A stretch of 64,000 nt of DNA from Rossellomorea vietnamensis (GTDB taxonomy: Bacteria > Bacillota > Bacilli > Bacillales > Bacillaceae_B): NCBI RefSeq assembly GCF_008180415.1, contig NZ_VTEI01000006.1, forward strand, positions 84,087 to 148,086. The letters are read 5' to 3'. The notes below the pieces were generated by a model, which was not told the DNA's origin, did no database searches, and saw nothing but the letters and a program-made list of their open reading frames with translations. Made by a program: the position numbers and the translations under genes. Below, piece after piece: positions 18,303-29,237 of the stretch. Each line of letters begins with the position of its first letter. The first letter of the stretch is position 1.

Positions 18303-18640
18303 TTTCACGCTGTATAAACGGCCTTTTTACTGCATCAAGTTTCTAATTCTAAGTTTTCATGCTGTTTTAACGATCTTTTTACTGCATCAAGTCTCTAATT
18401 CTATGATTTCATGCTGTATAAACGATCTTTTTACTGCATCAAGTCTCTAATTCTATGATTTCATGCTGTATAAACGATCTTTTTACTGCATCAAGTCTCT
18501 AATTCTATGATTTCATGCTGTATAAACGCTCTTTATACTGCATCAACTCTCTAATTCTTGAATTTCATGCTGTATAAACGCCTTTTTTTACTGCATCAAG
18601 TTTCTAGTTCTATGATTTCATGCTGTATAAAATAAATTTC
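18303..18640. repeat. Tandem array 2: six full 52-bp units plus a partial
   Basis: GCTG markers at 18309, 18361, 18413, 18465, 18517, 18569 and 18622 give steps of 52, 52, 52, 52, 52 and 53 bp. The unit starts TTTCATGCTGTATAAACGAT and continues CTTTTTACTGCATCAAGTCT. It has imperfect arms ATGCTGTA / TACTGCAT. No sequence relation to array 1, which ends only about 45 bp away. Confidence 0.9.
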
Positions 18641-18714
18641 ATGCTTAAAGCCCCTGACCAGCACACATATCTGCTTCGCACAACGCCAGCGAGGTCCGCT
18701 TTAATAGCAGGTTT

Positions 18715-18747
18715 TAAAAAAGCTTATACACTACTGCGTATAAGCCT
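18715..18747 (-). terminator. Terminator of mutSL
   Basis: Minus strand GCTTATAC / GTATAAGC stem with loop and a T6 tail, seven bases after the mutL stop. Confidence 0.85.
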
Positions 18748-18753
18748 CTTTCC

Positions 18754-20613
18754 CTACATAACCCGCTTGAACATCTTCTCCATCTCATAAACTGAATAGT
18801 GAATGATGATCGGGCGGCCGTGCGGGCATGTGAATGGATCCTCAGACCGCCGCAGTTCATCCAGCAGCGCTGAAATTTCTTCGTTCCTCAAGTACTGATT
18901 CGCCTTGATTGAAGCTTTACAGCTCATCATGATGGCCGCTTCTTCCCGAAGTTTTTTTATATCAACCTTTTTCATATTGAGAAGCTGTTCTATCATTTCA
19001 TCGATCAGCTCGCCTTCCTGGCCAGCAGGCAGCCATTGAGGATGTGAGCGGATGATGAAGCTGTTGTAGCCGAACTCCTCCAGAAAAACGCCGACCTTTT
19101 CAAGCTCTTCTTTGTGCTCGACGATTTTCATATACTCATCTGCAGAATATTCGAGAGTGATCGGAACAAGCATTTCCTGGAGTTCATTCTCCACTTTTCC
19201 GACTTTCTCCCTGAAGTATTCATATTTGATGCGTTCCTGTGCCGCATGCTGATCAATGATGTATAAGCCATTTTCGTTCTGAGCAAAAATATATGTTCCG
19301 TGCATCTGTCCGACAGGATATAAAGGCGGAACTCTTGAGGCCTTGGGTTCTTCCTGCTCCACCAGGTGAGTTCTTTGTGGAGTAGTTTTTTCTACTTCCG
19401 GTTTCTCTTCATGAATCACCGAAGCTTCCTCTTCTTCGAAACCAACCGGTTCTGGGTTTTTATACAGCATCTCCAAAACTTCCTTAGGAGGCAGGTTTTC
19501 CTGCTGAAAGGTTCTTTCCGGCATCTTTTCTATACTTTTTTCTTCTGGCAGGTGATCTAATGTAAACGCACCCTGTTCAGACTGGGGTTTCATTGGCTTT
19601 GGCTCTTTGTAACCTGATGGAATGAGTTCTTTTGTTTTAAAAGAATCTCTTATTGCACCGGATACCAGTTCGAACAGCTCAGGTTCTTTACTGATTCTCA
19701 CTTCCATTTTAGAAGGATGAACGTTTACGTCCACCAATAAAGGATCCATTTCGATTGACAGCAATACAATTGGATATCTTCCTATCGGCAGAAGTGTGTG
19801 GTATCCTTCACCGATGGCTTTGGCCAAACCGTAATTCTTGATGAATCTGCCATTGATCATGGTTGAAATATAGTTCCTTGAAGCTCTTGTGATTTCCGGA
19901 AGAGAGATATACCCTTTGACTGAGAAATCCAGCGACGACGCTTCAATCCTGACCATTTTCCTGGCAATATTGGTTCCGTAGATAGCTGAAAGCACCTGCC
20001 GGACATCTCCATTTCCATTTGTATGAAGCAATGTTTTGCCATTGTGTATGAGCTTGATTGATATATCAGGATGTGAAAGGGCGATCCGGTTTGTTACATC
20101 AGTGATATTGCCAAGCTCTGTATGGATCGTTTTCATATATTTTAACCGTGCAGGTGTATTGAAAAAAAGATTCGATACCGTTATATCCGTTCCCCGCCTG
20201 CTTGAAGATTTTTCCTGTGCAAGTACCTTTCCTCCCTGCAGCTTAATCTTTACTCCAGGTCCGTCACCTGTGCTGGTAAGCATGTCCAGATGGGAAACAG
20301 AAGCGATACTTGGAAGTGCCTCACCCCTGAAGCCAAGTGTGCGGATTCTGAACAAGTCATTTTCATCTTTGATTTTGCTTGTGGCATGCCTGCTGAAAGC
20401 AGTGAGTACATCGTCTTCAAGGATACCGTCCCCATTGTCGATGATCCGGATGGAAGCCAGCCCGGCTTCCTCTACATGGATTTCGATAACATCCCCGTTT
20501 GCATCAATAGCATTCTCCAAAAGCTCTTTTACAACAGAAGCAGGTCTTTCCACAACTTCTCCGGCGGCAATTTTGTTAGATAACGCATCATCAAGCTGAA
20601 AAATCTTTCCCAT
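18754..20613 (-). CDS. mutL: DNA mismatch repair protein MutL
   Basis: Links MutS mismatch recognition to strand incision. About 619 residues. The N-terminal GHKL ATPase has ELLENAIDA and [10 protein letters not shown]; the C-terminal domain has the endonuclease motif [12 protein letters not shown] plus SCKASIKA and FTCPHGRP, so this is a nicking MutL as in organisms without MutH. The linker (about 340-430) is acidic and proline-rich. GGAGGT lies six bases before ATG 20613. It follows mutS by 12 bp and is co-transcribed. Confidence 0.97.
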   Translation of the reverse strand: MGKIFQLDDALSNKIAAGEVVERPASVVKELLENAIDANGDVIEIHVEEAGLASIRIIDNGDGILEDDVLTAFSRHATSKIKDENDLFRIRTLGFRGEALPSIASVSHLDMLTSTGDGPGVKIKLQGGKVLAQEKSSSRRGTDITVSNLFFNTPARLKYMKTIHTELGNITDVTNRIALSHPDISIKLIHNGKTLLHTNGNGDVRQVLSAIYGTNIARKMVRIEASSLDFSVKGYISLPEITRASRNYISTMINGRFIKNYGLAKAIGEGYHTLLPIGRYPIVLLSIEMDPLLVDVNVHPSKMEVRISKEPELFELVSGAIRDSFKTKELIPSGYKEPKPMKPQSEQGAFTLDHLPEEKSIEKMPERTFQQENLPPKEVLEMLYKNPEPVGFEEEEASVIHEEKPEVEKTTPQRTHLVEQEEPKASRVPPLYPVGQMHGTYIFAQNENGLYIIDQHAAQERIKYEYFREKVGKVENELQEMLVPITLEYSADEYMKIVEHKEELEKVGVFLEEFGYNSFIIRSHPQWLPAGQEGELIDEMIEQLLNMKKVDIKKLREEAAIMMSCKASIKANQYLRNEEISALLDELRRSEDPFTCPHGRPIIIHYSVYEMEKMFKRVM

Positions 20614-20625
20614 GTTCACACCTCC

Positions 20626-23247
20626 TTATTTTTTCAATTTCTTTTGCAGATCATAAAGTGCATTCATGGCCTGCAAGGGGTTCATTTCTAGAATGTCGAA
20701 GGATTTTAATTCTTCCATAAGCTTTCTTTCTTTTCTGCCTAAGCCATTGCCCCCTTGCACGCCCGCTTTTTCCTCTTGAAAGAAAGAGAGCTGGGCCGGC
20801 TGCTCTCCGGCTGCGGCTTCTGCAATCCTGTTCTGTTGAGCAGGAACTTTGTCTGTAACCGTATCGACAGTTTTCTTTTCCAGCTTCTCTAAAATTTCAT
20901 TGGCTCTGGTAATCAGTTCTTCTGGAAGCTCAGCCAATTGGGCAACATGGATTCCATAGCTTTTATCGGCTGCTCCTTCTTTGATCTTGTGAAGAAATAC
21001 AAGGTTTCCGTTATGCTCCATAGCACTAACGTGGATATTCTTCAGGTTTACCAATTCTTGCTCCAATATTGTAAGCTCGTGATAATGGGTTGAAAATAAT
21101 GTCTTGGCTTTTATTTTTTTATGAATGTATTCAATGATTGCCTGCGCTAATGCCATTCCATCGTAGGTGCTTGTTCCCCTTCCGATTTCATCAAAAAGAA
21201 TCAAGCTGTCCTGGGTAGCATTAGTGATGGCATTTTTCGCCTCCAGCATTTCAACCATGAAGGTACTCTGTCCCGAAATCAGGTCATCGGCTGCACCTAT
21301 CCGGGTGAACACCTGGTCGAAGATCGGCAGGCTGGCTTCACGAGCCGGTACGTAACAACCGATTTGAGCTAGTACAGCGGTAAGGGCCAGCTGTCTCATA
21401 TAGGTGCTTTTACCGGACATGTTGGGTCCTGTAACCAGCAGGATCTCCCTTTCTTGATCCATATAACAGTCGTTTGGAACATATTCCTGTGCATCCATCA
21501 CTTTTTCTACAACAGGATGGCGGCCGTCTTTAATGACGATCCTTCTTTCACGGTTGAAGGAAGGCTTCACATAATGCCTCTTCTCACTCACCGTTGCAAA
21601 ACACTGGAGGACATCGATTTCACTAACAATCCTAGCGAGCTTTTGTAAGCGTGGAATATATTCTTTGACTTTTTCCCTGAGTTCTAGGAATAAGTTATAC
21701 TCCAGGTCGATACATTTTTCATCAGCTTGCAGGATCAAGGCTTCTTTCTCTTTCAATTCAGGGGTGATGAACCGTTCTGCATTGGTCAGTGTCTGCTTCC
21801 GCTCGTACCGTCCTTCTTCCAAGGCGCCAAGGTTCGCTCTGGTCACCTCAATGTAATAACCGAACACCCGGTTATAACCGACCTTCAGTGAACGGATACC
21901 AGTTCTTTCCCTCTCTTCTCTTTCAAGCTGTGCAATCCAGTTCTTCCCGTTTCTGCTGGCATCGCGGTATTGATCCAATTCTTCATGGAAGCCGTCCTTG
22001 ATGATGTTTCCTTCTTTAATGGAAAGCGGCGGCTGTTCATGAAGAGAATCATGGAGAGTATCCGTCAGCTCATCACATGGGTCCAGCGTTTTCAGCATTT
22101 CATCTGCTATATCGTCATCCAGCTCGCCGATAAGCTTTTTAAGCAGCGGAATCTGTGAGAGTGATTTTCTTAGCTGGATAAGGTCCCTGGCATTAACATT
22201 TCCAAAAGCCACACGTCCGGCAAGCCGCTCCAGGTCATAAACCTCCTTAAGCAGTTCCCTGATATCTTCTCTCTCAAAGAAACGTTCCTGCAGAAGCTCG
22301 ACCATGCTGTGCCTCTTCTCGATTTCTTCCTGATCAATCAGCGGACGGTCTATCCAGCGTTTAAGCATTCTGGCTCCCATGGCAGTTATGGTTTCATCAA
22401 GAAGCCACAGCAAAGAACCTTTCTTGCCTTTGGAACGGATGGTTTCAGTCAGTTCGAGATTGCGCTTAGAATAGTAATCGATTTTCATGAATTGGTGGAT
22501 TTGATAGGTTTCCACTTTCTGAAGATGATCCAGGCTCCTCTTCTGGGTTTTGAATAAGTAGTTTAAGAGTCTGCAGACAGCAACCTTCAGCTTATCCTGT
22601 TTGACCTCTTCGATGAGCATACCGAAGCTGTCAGTGATTTCCGTCTCATTTCCATATGAAATGGTGACTCCGTTCCTGTCAATCATGCTTTTCTTCAGTT
22701 CTTCATTAAACTCTGAATCTACAACAACTTCCTTTGCACCGATCGTAGCAAGCTCATTGATCGCGTCATCAAAACGAGAGGTTAATTGTGTCACTTTTGT
22801 TTCCCCAGTCGACAAGTCACTGTAGGCCAAAACCGCCGTTTCATCCTCAAACATACTGATGGACGCAATATAGTTATTCTCTTTATCCTGCAGACCTTTT
22901 CCATCCATCACAGTACCTGGAGTGATAAGCTGCACAACTTCTCTTTTAACGACTCCTTTAGCCTGCTTCGGATCTTCTGTTTGCTCGCATATTGCCACTT
23001 TAAAGCCTTTTTCAATCAACTGTTCAATATAATTGGGTGCCGAGTGATAGGGCACTCCGCACATAGGGATTTTTTCTGTGCTTCCTCCGTCACGGCTCGT
23101 CAATGTTATCTCAAGTTCCTGGGAAGCTTTGATCGCATCCTCGAAGAACATTTCATAAAAGTCGCCTAATCGAAAAAACAAAAAGGCATCCTGATACTCT
23201 GCCTTCACTTTTAAGTATTGCATTATCATTGGAGTGTATGTCGCCAT
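20626..23247 (-). CDS. mutS: DNA mismatch repair protein MutS
   Basis: Recognises mismatches and small loops. 873 residues. The mismatch-wedging Phe and Glu are in GDFYEMFF (Phe30, Glu32), and Walker [11 protein letters not shown] lies near 605, followed by [12 protein letters not shown] and the STHYHEL signature. The C-terminal end has a beta-clamp-like region and dimerisation helix. The start agrees with Bacillus MutS (MA-YTPMI-QYL). mutS and mutL form one unit, downstream of the cotE region as in B. subtilis. Confidence 0.97.
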   Translation of the reverse strand: MATYTPMIMQYLKVKAEYQDAFLFFRLGDFYEMFFEDAIKASQELEITLTSRDGGSTEKIPMCGVPYHSAPNYIEQLIEKGFKVAICEQTEDPKQAKGVVKREVVQLITPGTVMDGKGLQDKENNYIASISMFEDETAVLAYSDLSTGETKVTQLTSRFDDAINELATIGAKEVVVDSEFNEELKKSMIDRNGVTISYGNETEITDSFGMLIEEVKQDKLKVAVCRLLNYLFKTQKRSLDHLQKVETYQIHQFMKIDYYSKRNLELTETIRSKGKKGSLLWLLDETITAMGARMLKRWIDRPLIDQEEIEKRHSMVELLQERFFEREDIRELLKEVYDLERLAGRVAFGNVNARDLIQLRKSLSQIPLLKKLIGELDDDIADEMLKTLDPCDELTDTLHDSLHEQPPLSIKEGNIIKDGFHEELDQYRDASRNGKNWIAQLEREERERTGIRSLKVGYNRVFGYYIEVTRANLGALEEGRYERKQTLTNAERFITPELKEKEALILQADEKCIDLEYNLFLELREKVKEYIPRLQKLARIVSEIDVLQCFATVSEKRHYVKPSFNRERRIVIKDGRHPVVEKVMDAQEYVPNDCYMDQEREILLVTGPNMSGKSTYMRQLALTAVLAQIGCYVPAREASLPIFDQVFTRIGAADDLISGQSTFMVEMLEAKNAITNATQDSLILFDEIGRGTSTYDGMALAQAIIEYIHKKIKAKTLFSTHYHELTILEQELVNLKNIHVSAMEHNGNLVFLHKIKEGAADKSYGIHVAQLAELPEELITRANEILEKLEKKTVDTVTDKVPAQQNRIAEAAAGEQPAQLSFFQEEKAGVQGGNGLGRKERKLMEELKSFDILEMNPLQAMNALYDLQKKLKK

Positions 23248-23448
23248 TGGCCAACCAAACCTTTCCGATCTTATCTAGTAATCTACAAACACTAATTATA
23301 GCACAGCCTGTCCTTTTTTTATATTGAAGAAAACAACAGGAAAGGGATACGGAGTTATTTTCCCCCAGGTTAAAAAGTCTTAAGTTTGCCACGCGGAGAA
23401 TTCCTCTACGTAAGAAAGAAAGAGGCAATATTTAAAGCAAAACTCTCT

Positions 23449-23560
23449 TAGAAAAAGGCTCTTTTCGTAAACTTTGTTGCTATTAAATATAGTTTTGGTA
23501 AGCTAATGCTCTAGCTCACCAAAATTACTCTCGTAAGCAAGAAAGAAAAGAGCTGCCCTC
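23449..23560 (-). repeat. Element A copy 4, reversed, partial
   Basis: Starts AAAAAGGCTCTTTTCGTAAA (the reverse complement of the family's right end) and runs to AAAAGAGCTGCC, then loses similarity. It lies upstream of mutS. Confidence 0.65.
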
Positions 23561-23585
23561 TGAAAACCTGAATCACCGGCGTTCA

Positions 23586-23790
23586 AAAATAAGGGAAGAT
23601 TTTATCGTTATTTATATTTTTGAACTTAATTTGCTGGGGATAAGGGAACTTTTTCCCCTTATATTAAGCAGAAGCATAAAGATTCGAGCATTTCGAATCA
23701 AATAAGGGGAATTTTTACCGTTATTTAAGCATTTTTCGGAGTCTTTTATTAATTAGGGGAAATTTTTCCCGTTATTTGAAAGCCACAGTA
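23586..23790. repeat. Degenerate four-unit repeat, spacing about 50-62 bp
   Basis: Four copies of a block of the form ATAAGGGGAATTTTT then CCGTTATTT begin at 23589, 23640, 23702 and 23752. Steps are 51, 62 and 50 bp. Each block has arms AATAA / TTATT and GGG / CCC. Appears to be an old array of the same 52-bp class. Confidence 0.6.
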
Positions 23791-23935
23791 ACGGACCTGA
23801 TAAGAAGAACCGCTTACTGTTTGCAGGCTTCGAATCTTCTCATATACCTAGTTGGGAAGTGCCTGTCCAGTCCTGGCGGTAAAGAGCACCATAAAAAGGC
23901 TGAAGTATTTTAACATTTATATTAATAAGCAATAA

Positions 23936-23970
23936 AGTTAAGCCGCCTCCCCCTCAAGGAAAGCGGCTTG
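23936..23970 (-). terminator. Terminator of the VOC gene
   Basis: AAGCCGC...GCGGCTT hairpin on the minus strand, followed by AACTTTATT, close after the stop codon. Confidence 0.75.
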
Positions 23971-23974
23971 CTCA

Positions 23975-24343
23975 TTAATAATACTCAAGAAATTCTACTC
24001 TGTTCCCAAACGGGTCATTAACGAAAATTCTCTTCCTGTCTTCTATGCGGGTATCCTCTTTAACTTGATAACCGCTCTCTTCCAGGCGGCTTACCACCGC
24101 TTCAATATTTTTCACCACAATTCCTGGATGGGCTTTCACAGCGGGAATAAATTCATTTTCTACTCCAATATGTAATTCCTGGCTTCCGCATATGAACCAG
24201 CAGCCTCCGCTTGATATCAGTTTTTCAGGCTTCGCCATTTCCTTTAAGCCAAGAACTTCCCCATAAAACTTACGCGCTTTTTCCTCGGAACCTTTTGGAG
24301 CCGTTAACTGGACATGGTCCAATCCGATCATTTCAAATTGCAT
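23975..24343 (-). CDS. VOC (glyoxalase/bleomycin resistance) family protein
   Basis: A 122-residue single VOC domain with two beta-alpha-beta-beta-beta modules: GLDHVQLTAPKGSEEKARKFY at the start and DPFGNRVEFLE at the end. Candidate metal ligands are His10, His in ELHIGVE and Glu in VEFLE. Such proteins are dioxygenases, isomerases or resistance proteins; no substrate can be inferred. AGGAGG precedes the ATG. Single-gene unit between mutS and cotE. Confidence 0.82.
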   Translation of the reverse strand: MQFEMIGLDHVQLTAPKGSEEKARKFYGEVLGLKEMAKPEKLISSGGCWFICGSQELHIGVENEFIPAVKAHPGIVVKNIEAVVSRLEESGYQVKEDTRIEDRKRIFVNDPFGNRVEFLEYY

Positions 24344-24796
24344 TTATTATCCTCCTCATCATTTTTTCTGCCAGGAATAGTCGATGTTTTACAATCAATT
24401 GGCTGATTTCTCGGAAGCCTTTCTCACACTTTATCTATCACATGGCAGTTAAACCCTGACTTTAAGATTTTTCTCCGGAAGCAGCCATTCATGAGAAATC
24501 AGCCTTTCTAAAAAATGCTGCTTTTGAATGTGTTATGAATGTCTTACTTTACTCGCTCCCGGAATCTCCCTTGCAATCACCAGGCCTCCTGCGGGACTAG
24601 CGGGCGTCTGGTTCCCTCCGCTTTATCCTCCAAACCTAGCGCCAAAAGATGTAATCCATTACTTTTTTCTAAAGCCGAAACTCTTGCGAAAGATGTGCTT
24701 TAAAAACAAACCTTCCCTTTTACCATATTACTCTTTTTATATATTGAATCAACCCATAACAAAAAGATGCAGTTTCCATCACTGCACCTTATGAAT
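24344..24796. other. Gap with a partial GC-rich type C repeat
   Basis: Around 24560-24640 a fragment with CAGGCCTCCTGCGGGACTAG and GCGGGCGTCTGGTTCC resembles type C repeats. Nothing else is recognised; short open frames lack ribosome-binding sites. Confidence 0.45.
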
Positions 24797-24828
24797 AAAA
24801 AAACTAGGAAGAGGCCGTCTTCCTAGTC
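24797..24828 (-). terminator. Terminator of cotE
   Basis: Minus strand ACTAGGAAGA / TCTTCCTAGT stem and T7 tail, just after the stop codon. Confidence 0.88.
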
Positions 24829-24832
24829 TCCG

Positions 24833-25369
24833 TTATTCTTCGTCAAGCCCTTCCAGGAAGTCCGGGTTGAGCTCTTCAAAATCGTCATCATCGAAGTCGC
24901 AATCCCAGTCATCGTCACAGCCATCCGGGTTAACCAATACACAAACCTTTGTTTCACCGATGACTTCAACTTGGAATTCGCGTTCTACATGTACGATGAT
25001 CTTATTGCCGTTTGGTGAAATAACCGCTTCCACACAGTTAGGCTGCTGCAGTACGATTGCTTTTACCTCTTTATCATCTAAGCAGTCAGGATCACGGTAT
25101 TTCAATTTGATGACGTCACAATACTCCACTTTCTCTGTTACTACGGAAGTTTTTCGATTGTCATCATGTGAATACCAGACGTTAATCTCGTAGAAACCGG
25201 ATATTTCGACTTTCTTGCCGACTTTGTGGGCTTCGTACGTGTGATTTATGATCCAGCAGCCTAAAATGCTCGATGGATGATGCGGCGGGCTAATCGTATG
25301 GTGGGATTGAGTGAATTTACGTCCCTTCGCTACGACCGCTTTGGTAATGATCTCTCTGTATTCTGCCAT
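24833..25369 (-). CDS. cotE: Outer spore coat protein CotE
   Basis: The morphogenetic protein that assembles the outer coat around the spore in the mother cell. 178 residues from ATG 25369 (AGGAGG nine bases upstream; an earlier ATG at 25387 is rejected). The start [15 protein letters not shown] and the middle [13 protein letters not shown] are conserved CotE blocks. The C-terminus is strikingly acidic ([15 protein letters not shown]). In B. subtilis it has sigma-E and sigma-K promoters; none is confidently seen here. Position upstream of mutSL is conserved. Confidence 0.95.
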   Translation of the reverse strand: MAEYREIITKAVVAKGRKFTQSHHTISPPHHPSSILGCWIINHTYEAHKVGKKVEISGFYEINVWYSHDDNRKTSVVTEKVEYCDVIKLKYRDPDCLDDKEVKAIVLQQPNCVEAVISPNGNKIIVHVEREFQVEVIGETKVCVLVNPDGCDDDWDCDFDDDDFEELNPDFLEGLDEE

Positions 25370-25633
25370 TCGAGCGTACCTCCTCATTCATTTTCAATTC
25401 ATCTTATGCGGGCATCTAGACGTTTGTGCGAGTATTTTTTGATCGGTGACAAATTAGTTTCGGGATAGTTCATTGTATGCTTCAGTATAGTGAATGTTCC
25501 CAATTTCCCATCTGCCGGAAAGCCAGGCGGAAATATCCCATGGTAAATATTATGAATAATAAATATATATGTTTCCGTTTTATAGTATGATGGTTAAAGA
25601 AAAAAAGACTTCATTTATCAGGAGGGATTTGCT

Positions 25634-26365
25634 TTGTTACATAAAGGAGCCAGCGTATACGAACAAAAACAATTCTTTGAAAATTTCATGGCCAGAAGAC
25701 AAAGAAAAGAAAGTCCCAACAATGCCATGGAAACTCCCGTCATTTTCGAGCTGATCGGGGATGTGCATAATAAGGACATCCTTGATTTGGGCTGCGGGGA
25801 TGGAACATTCGGCAAAGAACTGCTTGCTGAAGGAGCAAGCCAATACACAGGTATTGACGGGTCGAAGAACATGGTGGAAAGAGCCATTTCTACGATCAAT
25901 TCCCCAAAGGCTGCTATCCGTTTAGGCGATCTCGAGAATTTGAATTTGAACCGGACAGAGTACGATCTGATCATCTCCAGGATGGTTCTTCACTATATAG
26001 AAAACCTGGATTCTCTACTGAAGGAGGTATATACAGGATTAAAACCTGACGGCAAGTTTGTGTTCTCAGTCATGCATCCTGTCCTGACCTCCACTTTCGA
26101 TCATTTCTCTGGAAAAGAAAAGCGGACCCACTGGGTAGTCGACAACTATTTTGAATCTGGAAAAAGGGTAGAGGCCTGGATGGACCATTCAGTCGTTAAA
26201 TATCACCGTACACTCGAAGAATATTTCTCTCTTGTGCTTTCAGCTGGATTCACAATAAAAAATGTTAAGGAAGCTGCACCCAGGAGGGAACTCTTCCACG
26301 ATGAAGAGGAATATAAAAGAAGAACCAGGATACCGTTGATGCTTATTCTTGAACTTGTAAAATGA
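25634..26365 (+). CDS. Class I SAM-dependent methyltransferase
   Basis: 243 residues with the Rossmann motif I LDLGCGDGTFG (about 50-60), motif II acidic residue in YTGIDGSKNMV, and post-motif region LIISRMVLHYI. It belongs to the small-molecule type (methyltransf_11/25), substrate unknown. TTG start at 25634, seven bases after GGAGGG. It runs divergently from cotE and has no obvious operon partner. Confidence 0.82.
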   Translation: MLHKGASVYEQKQFFENFMARRQRKESPNNAMETPVIFELIGDVHNKDILDLGCGDGTFGKELLAEGASQYTGIDGSKNMVERAISTINSPKAAIRLGDLENLNLNRTEYDLIISRMVLHYIENLDSLLKEVYTGLKPDGKFVFSVMHPVLTSTFDHFSGKEKRTHWVVDNYFESGKRVEAWMDHSVVKYHRTLEEYFSLVLSAGFTIKNVKEAAPRRELFHDEEEYKRRTRIPLMLILELVK

Positions 26366-26722
26366 TTCTAGCCTGATTTAAAGTTTTTCTGCCTATATCC
26401 TATTCATTCAGTCTGTTTAAAGCATCTGCCCCGTTTTCAGAAAAAAGACATCTACTGTTTAGAAAGAGTTTTCAACCCAATCCGAACCAAAGAAATTACT
26501 GAGAGGCTGTAAATTTTAACGATGCTTCCGGATTCATCCTTCATACTGAAAGGAGGATTTTAGCTTACCTGCTTAACAAGATGATTATGGTGTATTAAGG
26601 AAGTTCTATCCCGAATTTATGTTATATAGCCACAATAGTTCTGAAAAAGCCGTTTAAAAAGGCTTCCTTCCCTTCCCTGTTCATGGTTAAATAGAAATAC
26701 CTCCTGTGTGAGGAATTTCTAT
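26366..26722. other. Non-coding gap, no gene recognised
   Basis: About 350 bp between the methyltransferase and a small basic protein gene. A weak AAGCC/GGCTT hairpin near 26645-26663 is the only structure noticed. Confidence 0.4.
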
Positions 26723-26736
26723 AAGAGGTGAATACA

Positions 26737-27024
26737 ATGGCTAAAAGCAAGGCTAGAAAGAAACGGGAACATACCATAAGGACAGAGGGCAGGGACGTGA
26801 CGCGTCTTAGAGCTGCTTCTTGGGAGTTCAGCACCCATGAGAGGAAAACGATGACAAAAGATGAAAAGGCAAGGAAATTCCATACTAAACACAAGAAGCG
26901 CCATCTTCAGGATTCATACCTTGAAGATAGCGCTTCTTTATTTGATGATTTTATGAACAGCTGCCAGGAGCAGAATTTTTCACTTGTGATCCTGTTTCCC
27001 CTCTTAAAAGGTCTCCGCCTGTAG
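26737..27024 (+). CDS. Small basic protein of unknown function, overlapping ricA tail-to-tail
   Basis: About 95 residues from the ATG preceded by AAGAGGTG. The first 55 residues are highly basic (MAKSKARKKREHTIRTEGRD, later THERKTMTKDEKARKFHTKH), which resembles a family of short Bacillus proteins starting MAKSKARK. The remainder is translated across a hairpin terminator (26895-26938) and then 74 bp into the 3' end of ricA on the other strand. No stop occurs before 27024, so the original stop has probably been lost or the tail is tolerated. Function unknown; nucleic-acid binding would fit the charge but is a guess. Confidence 0.55.
   Translation: MAKSKARKKREHTIRTEGRDVTRLRAASWEFSTHERKTMTKDEKARKFHTKHKKRHLQDSYLEDSASLFDDFMNSCQEQNFSLVILFPLLKGLRL
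26895..26938. terminator. Bidirectional terminator between the small basic gene and ricA
   Basis: AGAAGCGC...ATCTTCA pairs with TGAAGAT...GCGCTTCT. It is 12 bp past the ricA stop and lies inside the open frame of the plus-strand gene. Confidence 0.75.
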
Positions 27025-27382
27025 AAGTAAGGATCTGATCTGTTACTGTGTTGGAAATCGTTGATGCTACTATCTGAAGCAAGTCATTCACGTCCACTTG
27101 AGACTGTTTGAATTCTTGGACCACTGGAATCGCATCAATGTCATCTTCCAGTTTTTCAATTTTTGCTTCAACCATTTTCAACGCTTCTGCTTTACCATAG
27201 TGCTGGAAGTTGACTGCTTGTTTCTGCAAGCTTTTAATGCTGGCGATCATTTCCCGTACTTTTTGGTTTTCATGGATTTGCGCTTCTGCACGCTTGAAGA
27301 AATCCACTTCTTCCGTTTCAGCGATCATGTTTGCCAGATCAGCTGCTCTTTTCATAATATCGTCTTTTGTATATTTAGCCAT
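26951..27382 (-). CDS. ricA: RicA/YmcA, regulator of sporulation, competence and RNase Y
   Basis: 143 residues, all-helical YlbF/YmcA family. In B. subtilis it forms the Y-complex with YlbF and YaaT, which carries iron-sulphur clusters, speeds Spo0A phosphorylation and directs RNase Y. The conserved block is EVDFFKRAEAQIHENQKVREM; the C-terminus ends in a Cys (PGSCS). Its start is 2 bp after the miaB stop with the ribosome-binding site AGAGGTG inside the last miaB codons, the conserved miaB-ymcA pair. Confidence 0.93.
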   Translation of the reverse strand: MAKYTKDDIMKRAADLANMIAETEEVDFFKRAEAQIHENQKVREMIASIKSLQKQAVNFQHYGKAEALKMVEAKIEKLEDDIDAIPVVQEFKQSQVDVNDLLQIVASTISNTVTDQILTSTGGDLLRGETGSQVKNSAPGSCS

Positions 27383-27383
27383 A

Positions 27384-28946
27384 TTATTTCACCTCTGCCG
27401 CTTCTTGAAATTCTGTGCCAATCAGGCCTTCCCCAACCATTTCACCGCTGAGCGACCAAGACTTTGCATCAGTTATCTTAACTTTTACGATTTTGCCGAT
27501 GGCCGTTTTAGGAGCTTTAAAGTTTACCAGCTTGCTGCGGCGTGTATACCCCGCAAGGACTTCAGGATTCTTTTTGCTTTCTCCTTCAACCAGTACTTCA
27601 ACAATTCTGCCTTCATAATCTTTTAGTGCTTCTTTAGAATAATCATTGACCATCTGGTTAAGGCGCTGAAGACGTTCTTTCTTGACTTCCATCGGAACAT
27701 TGTCATTCATCTTTGCCGCAGGTGTGCCTTCTCTTGGAGAGTAGATATAAGTGAATGCTGACTCAAAACCGACTTCCCGGTATAGAGAAAGTGTTTCTTC
27801 GAACTGTTCATTCGTTTCATTCGGATACCCGACGATGATGTCTGTGGTCAGCGCAACATCCGGCATTGCCGTTTTGATTTTCCCTACGAGTTCCAGGAAT
27901 CTTTCTCGAGTATATTTTCGGGCCATGATTTTCAACACATCAGATGATCCGGATTGTACTGGCAGATGGATATGCTCCACAAGGTTCCCTTTTTTGGATA
28001 AAACCTCGATCAAATGATCATCAAAGTCCCGAGGATGACTTGTTGTAAAGCGGATTCTCGGGATATCGATTTTACGGAGCTCATCCATTAAATCACCAAG
28101 ACCATAATTCTCGAGATCTTCAATGTCCTTGCCATAAGCATTTACATTTTGGCCAAGAAGAGTGACTTCCTGATAACCCTGGGCTGCAAGGTGGCGGACC
28201 TCCTGGATGATTTCTTCCGGTCTCCTGCTTCGCTCTTTACCTCTAGTATAAGGAACGATGCAGTATGTGCAGAACTTATCACAGCCATACATGATGTTTA
28301 CCCAGGCCTTAATGTTGCCGCGGCGTACTTTAGGGAGGTTTTCAATGACGTCCCCTTCCTTTGACCATACTTCCACAACCATCGCCTTAGACATATAAGC
28401 ATCAGATAGAATGTTTGGAAGGCGGTGGATATTGTGGGTGCCAAAGATCATATCCACCTGATGATAGGTTTTCAGGATCTTGTTGACGACCGATTCCTCT
28501 TGAGACATACATCCGCATACCCCGATAAGAAGCTCCGGCTTTTCACGTTTAAGATGCTTTAAGTGACCAAGCTCGCCAAACACTTTGTTTTCAGCATTTT
28601 CACGGATCGCACAAGTATTAAGAAGGATAACATCAGCATCCTCAGTAGTATTTGTCGCTTCATAGCCCAGAGCCATGAAAATTCCCGCCATTACTTCGGT
28701 ATCATGTTCATTCATTTGACAGCCGTAAGTGCGGATATAGAATTTTTTGTTATTTCCCATCCCGCGGTACTTTTCATCGATTTTAAAATCATTATGGTAT
28801 TGTACAGATTCTTTCCCGCGCTTTTTGGCATCTTTCAGTGACGGGGGAATATAGACGCTTTGAAAGTACTTTGAATAATCTTTTTCGGTTTTTTTATTTG
28901 TAGGATCAGCCGCTTGCTGACCAAGCTTCCGCTGTTCTTCATTCAT
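27384..28946 (-). CDS. miaB: tRNA-2-methylthio-N6-dimethylallyladenosine synthase MiaB
   Basis: A radical SAM methylthiotransferase that converts i6A37 (the MiaA product) to ms2i6A37. 520 residues with the N-terminal UPF0004 cysteines (YGCQMNEHD near 75, [18 protein letters not shown]), the radical-[11 protein letters not shown] near 220-230, and a C-terminal TRAM domain. The N-terminal 65-residue extension is usual for Bacillus. AAAGGAG precedes the ATG. It is co-transcribed with ricA. Confidence 0.97.
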   Translation of the reverse strand: MNEEQRKLGQQAADPTNKKTEKDYSKYFQSVYIPPSLKDAKKRGKESVQYHNDFKIDEKYRGMGNNKKFYIRTYGCQMNEHDTEVMAGIFMALGYEATNTTEDADVILLNTCAIRENAENKVFGELGHLKHLKREKPELLIGVCGCMSQEESVVNKILKTYHQVDMIFGTHNIHRLPNILSDAYMSKAMVVEVWSKEGDVIENLPKVRRGNIKAWVNIMYGCDKFCTYCIVPYTRGKERSRRPEEIIQEVRHLAAQGYQEVTLLGQNVNAYGKDIEDLENYGLGDLMDELRKIDIPRIRFTTSHPRDFDDHLIEVLSKKGNLVEHIHLPVQSGSSDVLKIMARKYTRERFLELVGKIKTAMPDVALTTDIIVGYPNETNEQFEETLSLYREVGFESAFTYIYSPREGTPAAKMNDNVPMEVKKERLQRLNQMVNDYSKEALKDYEGRIVEVLVEGESKKNPEVLAGYTRRSKLVNFKAPKTAIGKIVKVKITDAKSWSLSGEMVGEGLIGTEFQEAAEVK

Positions 28947-29196
28947 CGAAAATGACTCCTTTCCTGCTCACCTGTGCCGGGGCTGTTGAGTTCTGATACC
29001 CGCGGCACAAAAAAAGAACGACTCTATTATATAAATACTGATAGTTTTTCACAAAAGAATTGCACGTTAATCTAGTATAAAGCTTTTTCATCCTTGATAC
29101 AATAGAAGCACACAGATGTTGCAAAATGTTCACTTTAGCACTTTAAAGTTCTAAGAGAACTTACTTGTCACTTCTTAAAAAGCGTTAAATAGATAA

Positions 29197-29233
29197 AGGG
29201 CATCACCGGATTGAAAGGTGATGCCCTTTTGAA
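29197..29233 (-). terminator. Terminator of the dipeptidase gene
   Basis: A 13-bp stem AAAGGGCATCACC / GGTGATGCCCTTT with T-rich flank. Confidence 0.85.
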
Positions 29234-29237
29234 CATC

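Noticed and set aside
17563..18640. The two arrays considered as CRISPR
   Set aside because: Units are near-identical over their whole 52 bp with no variable spacers, and there are no cas genes nearby.
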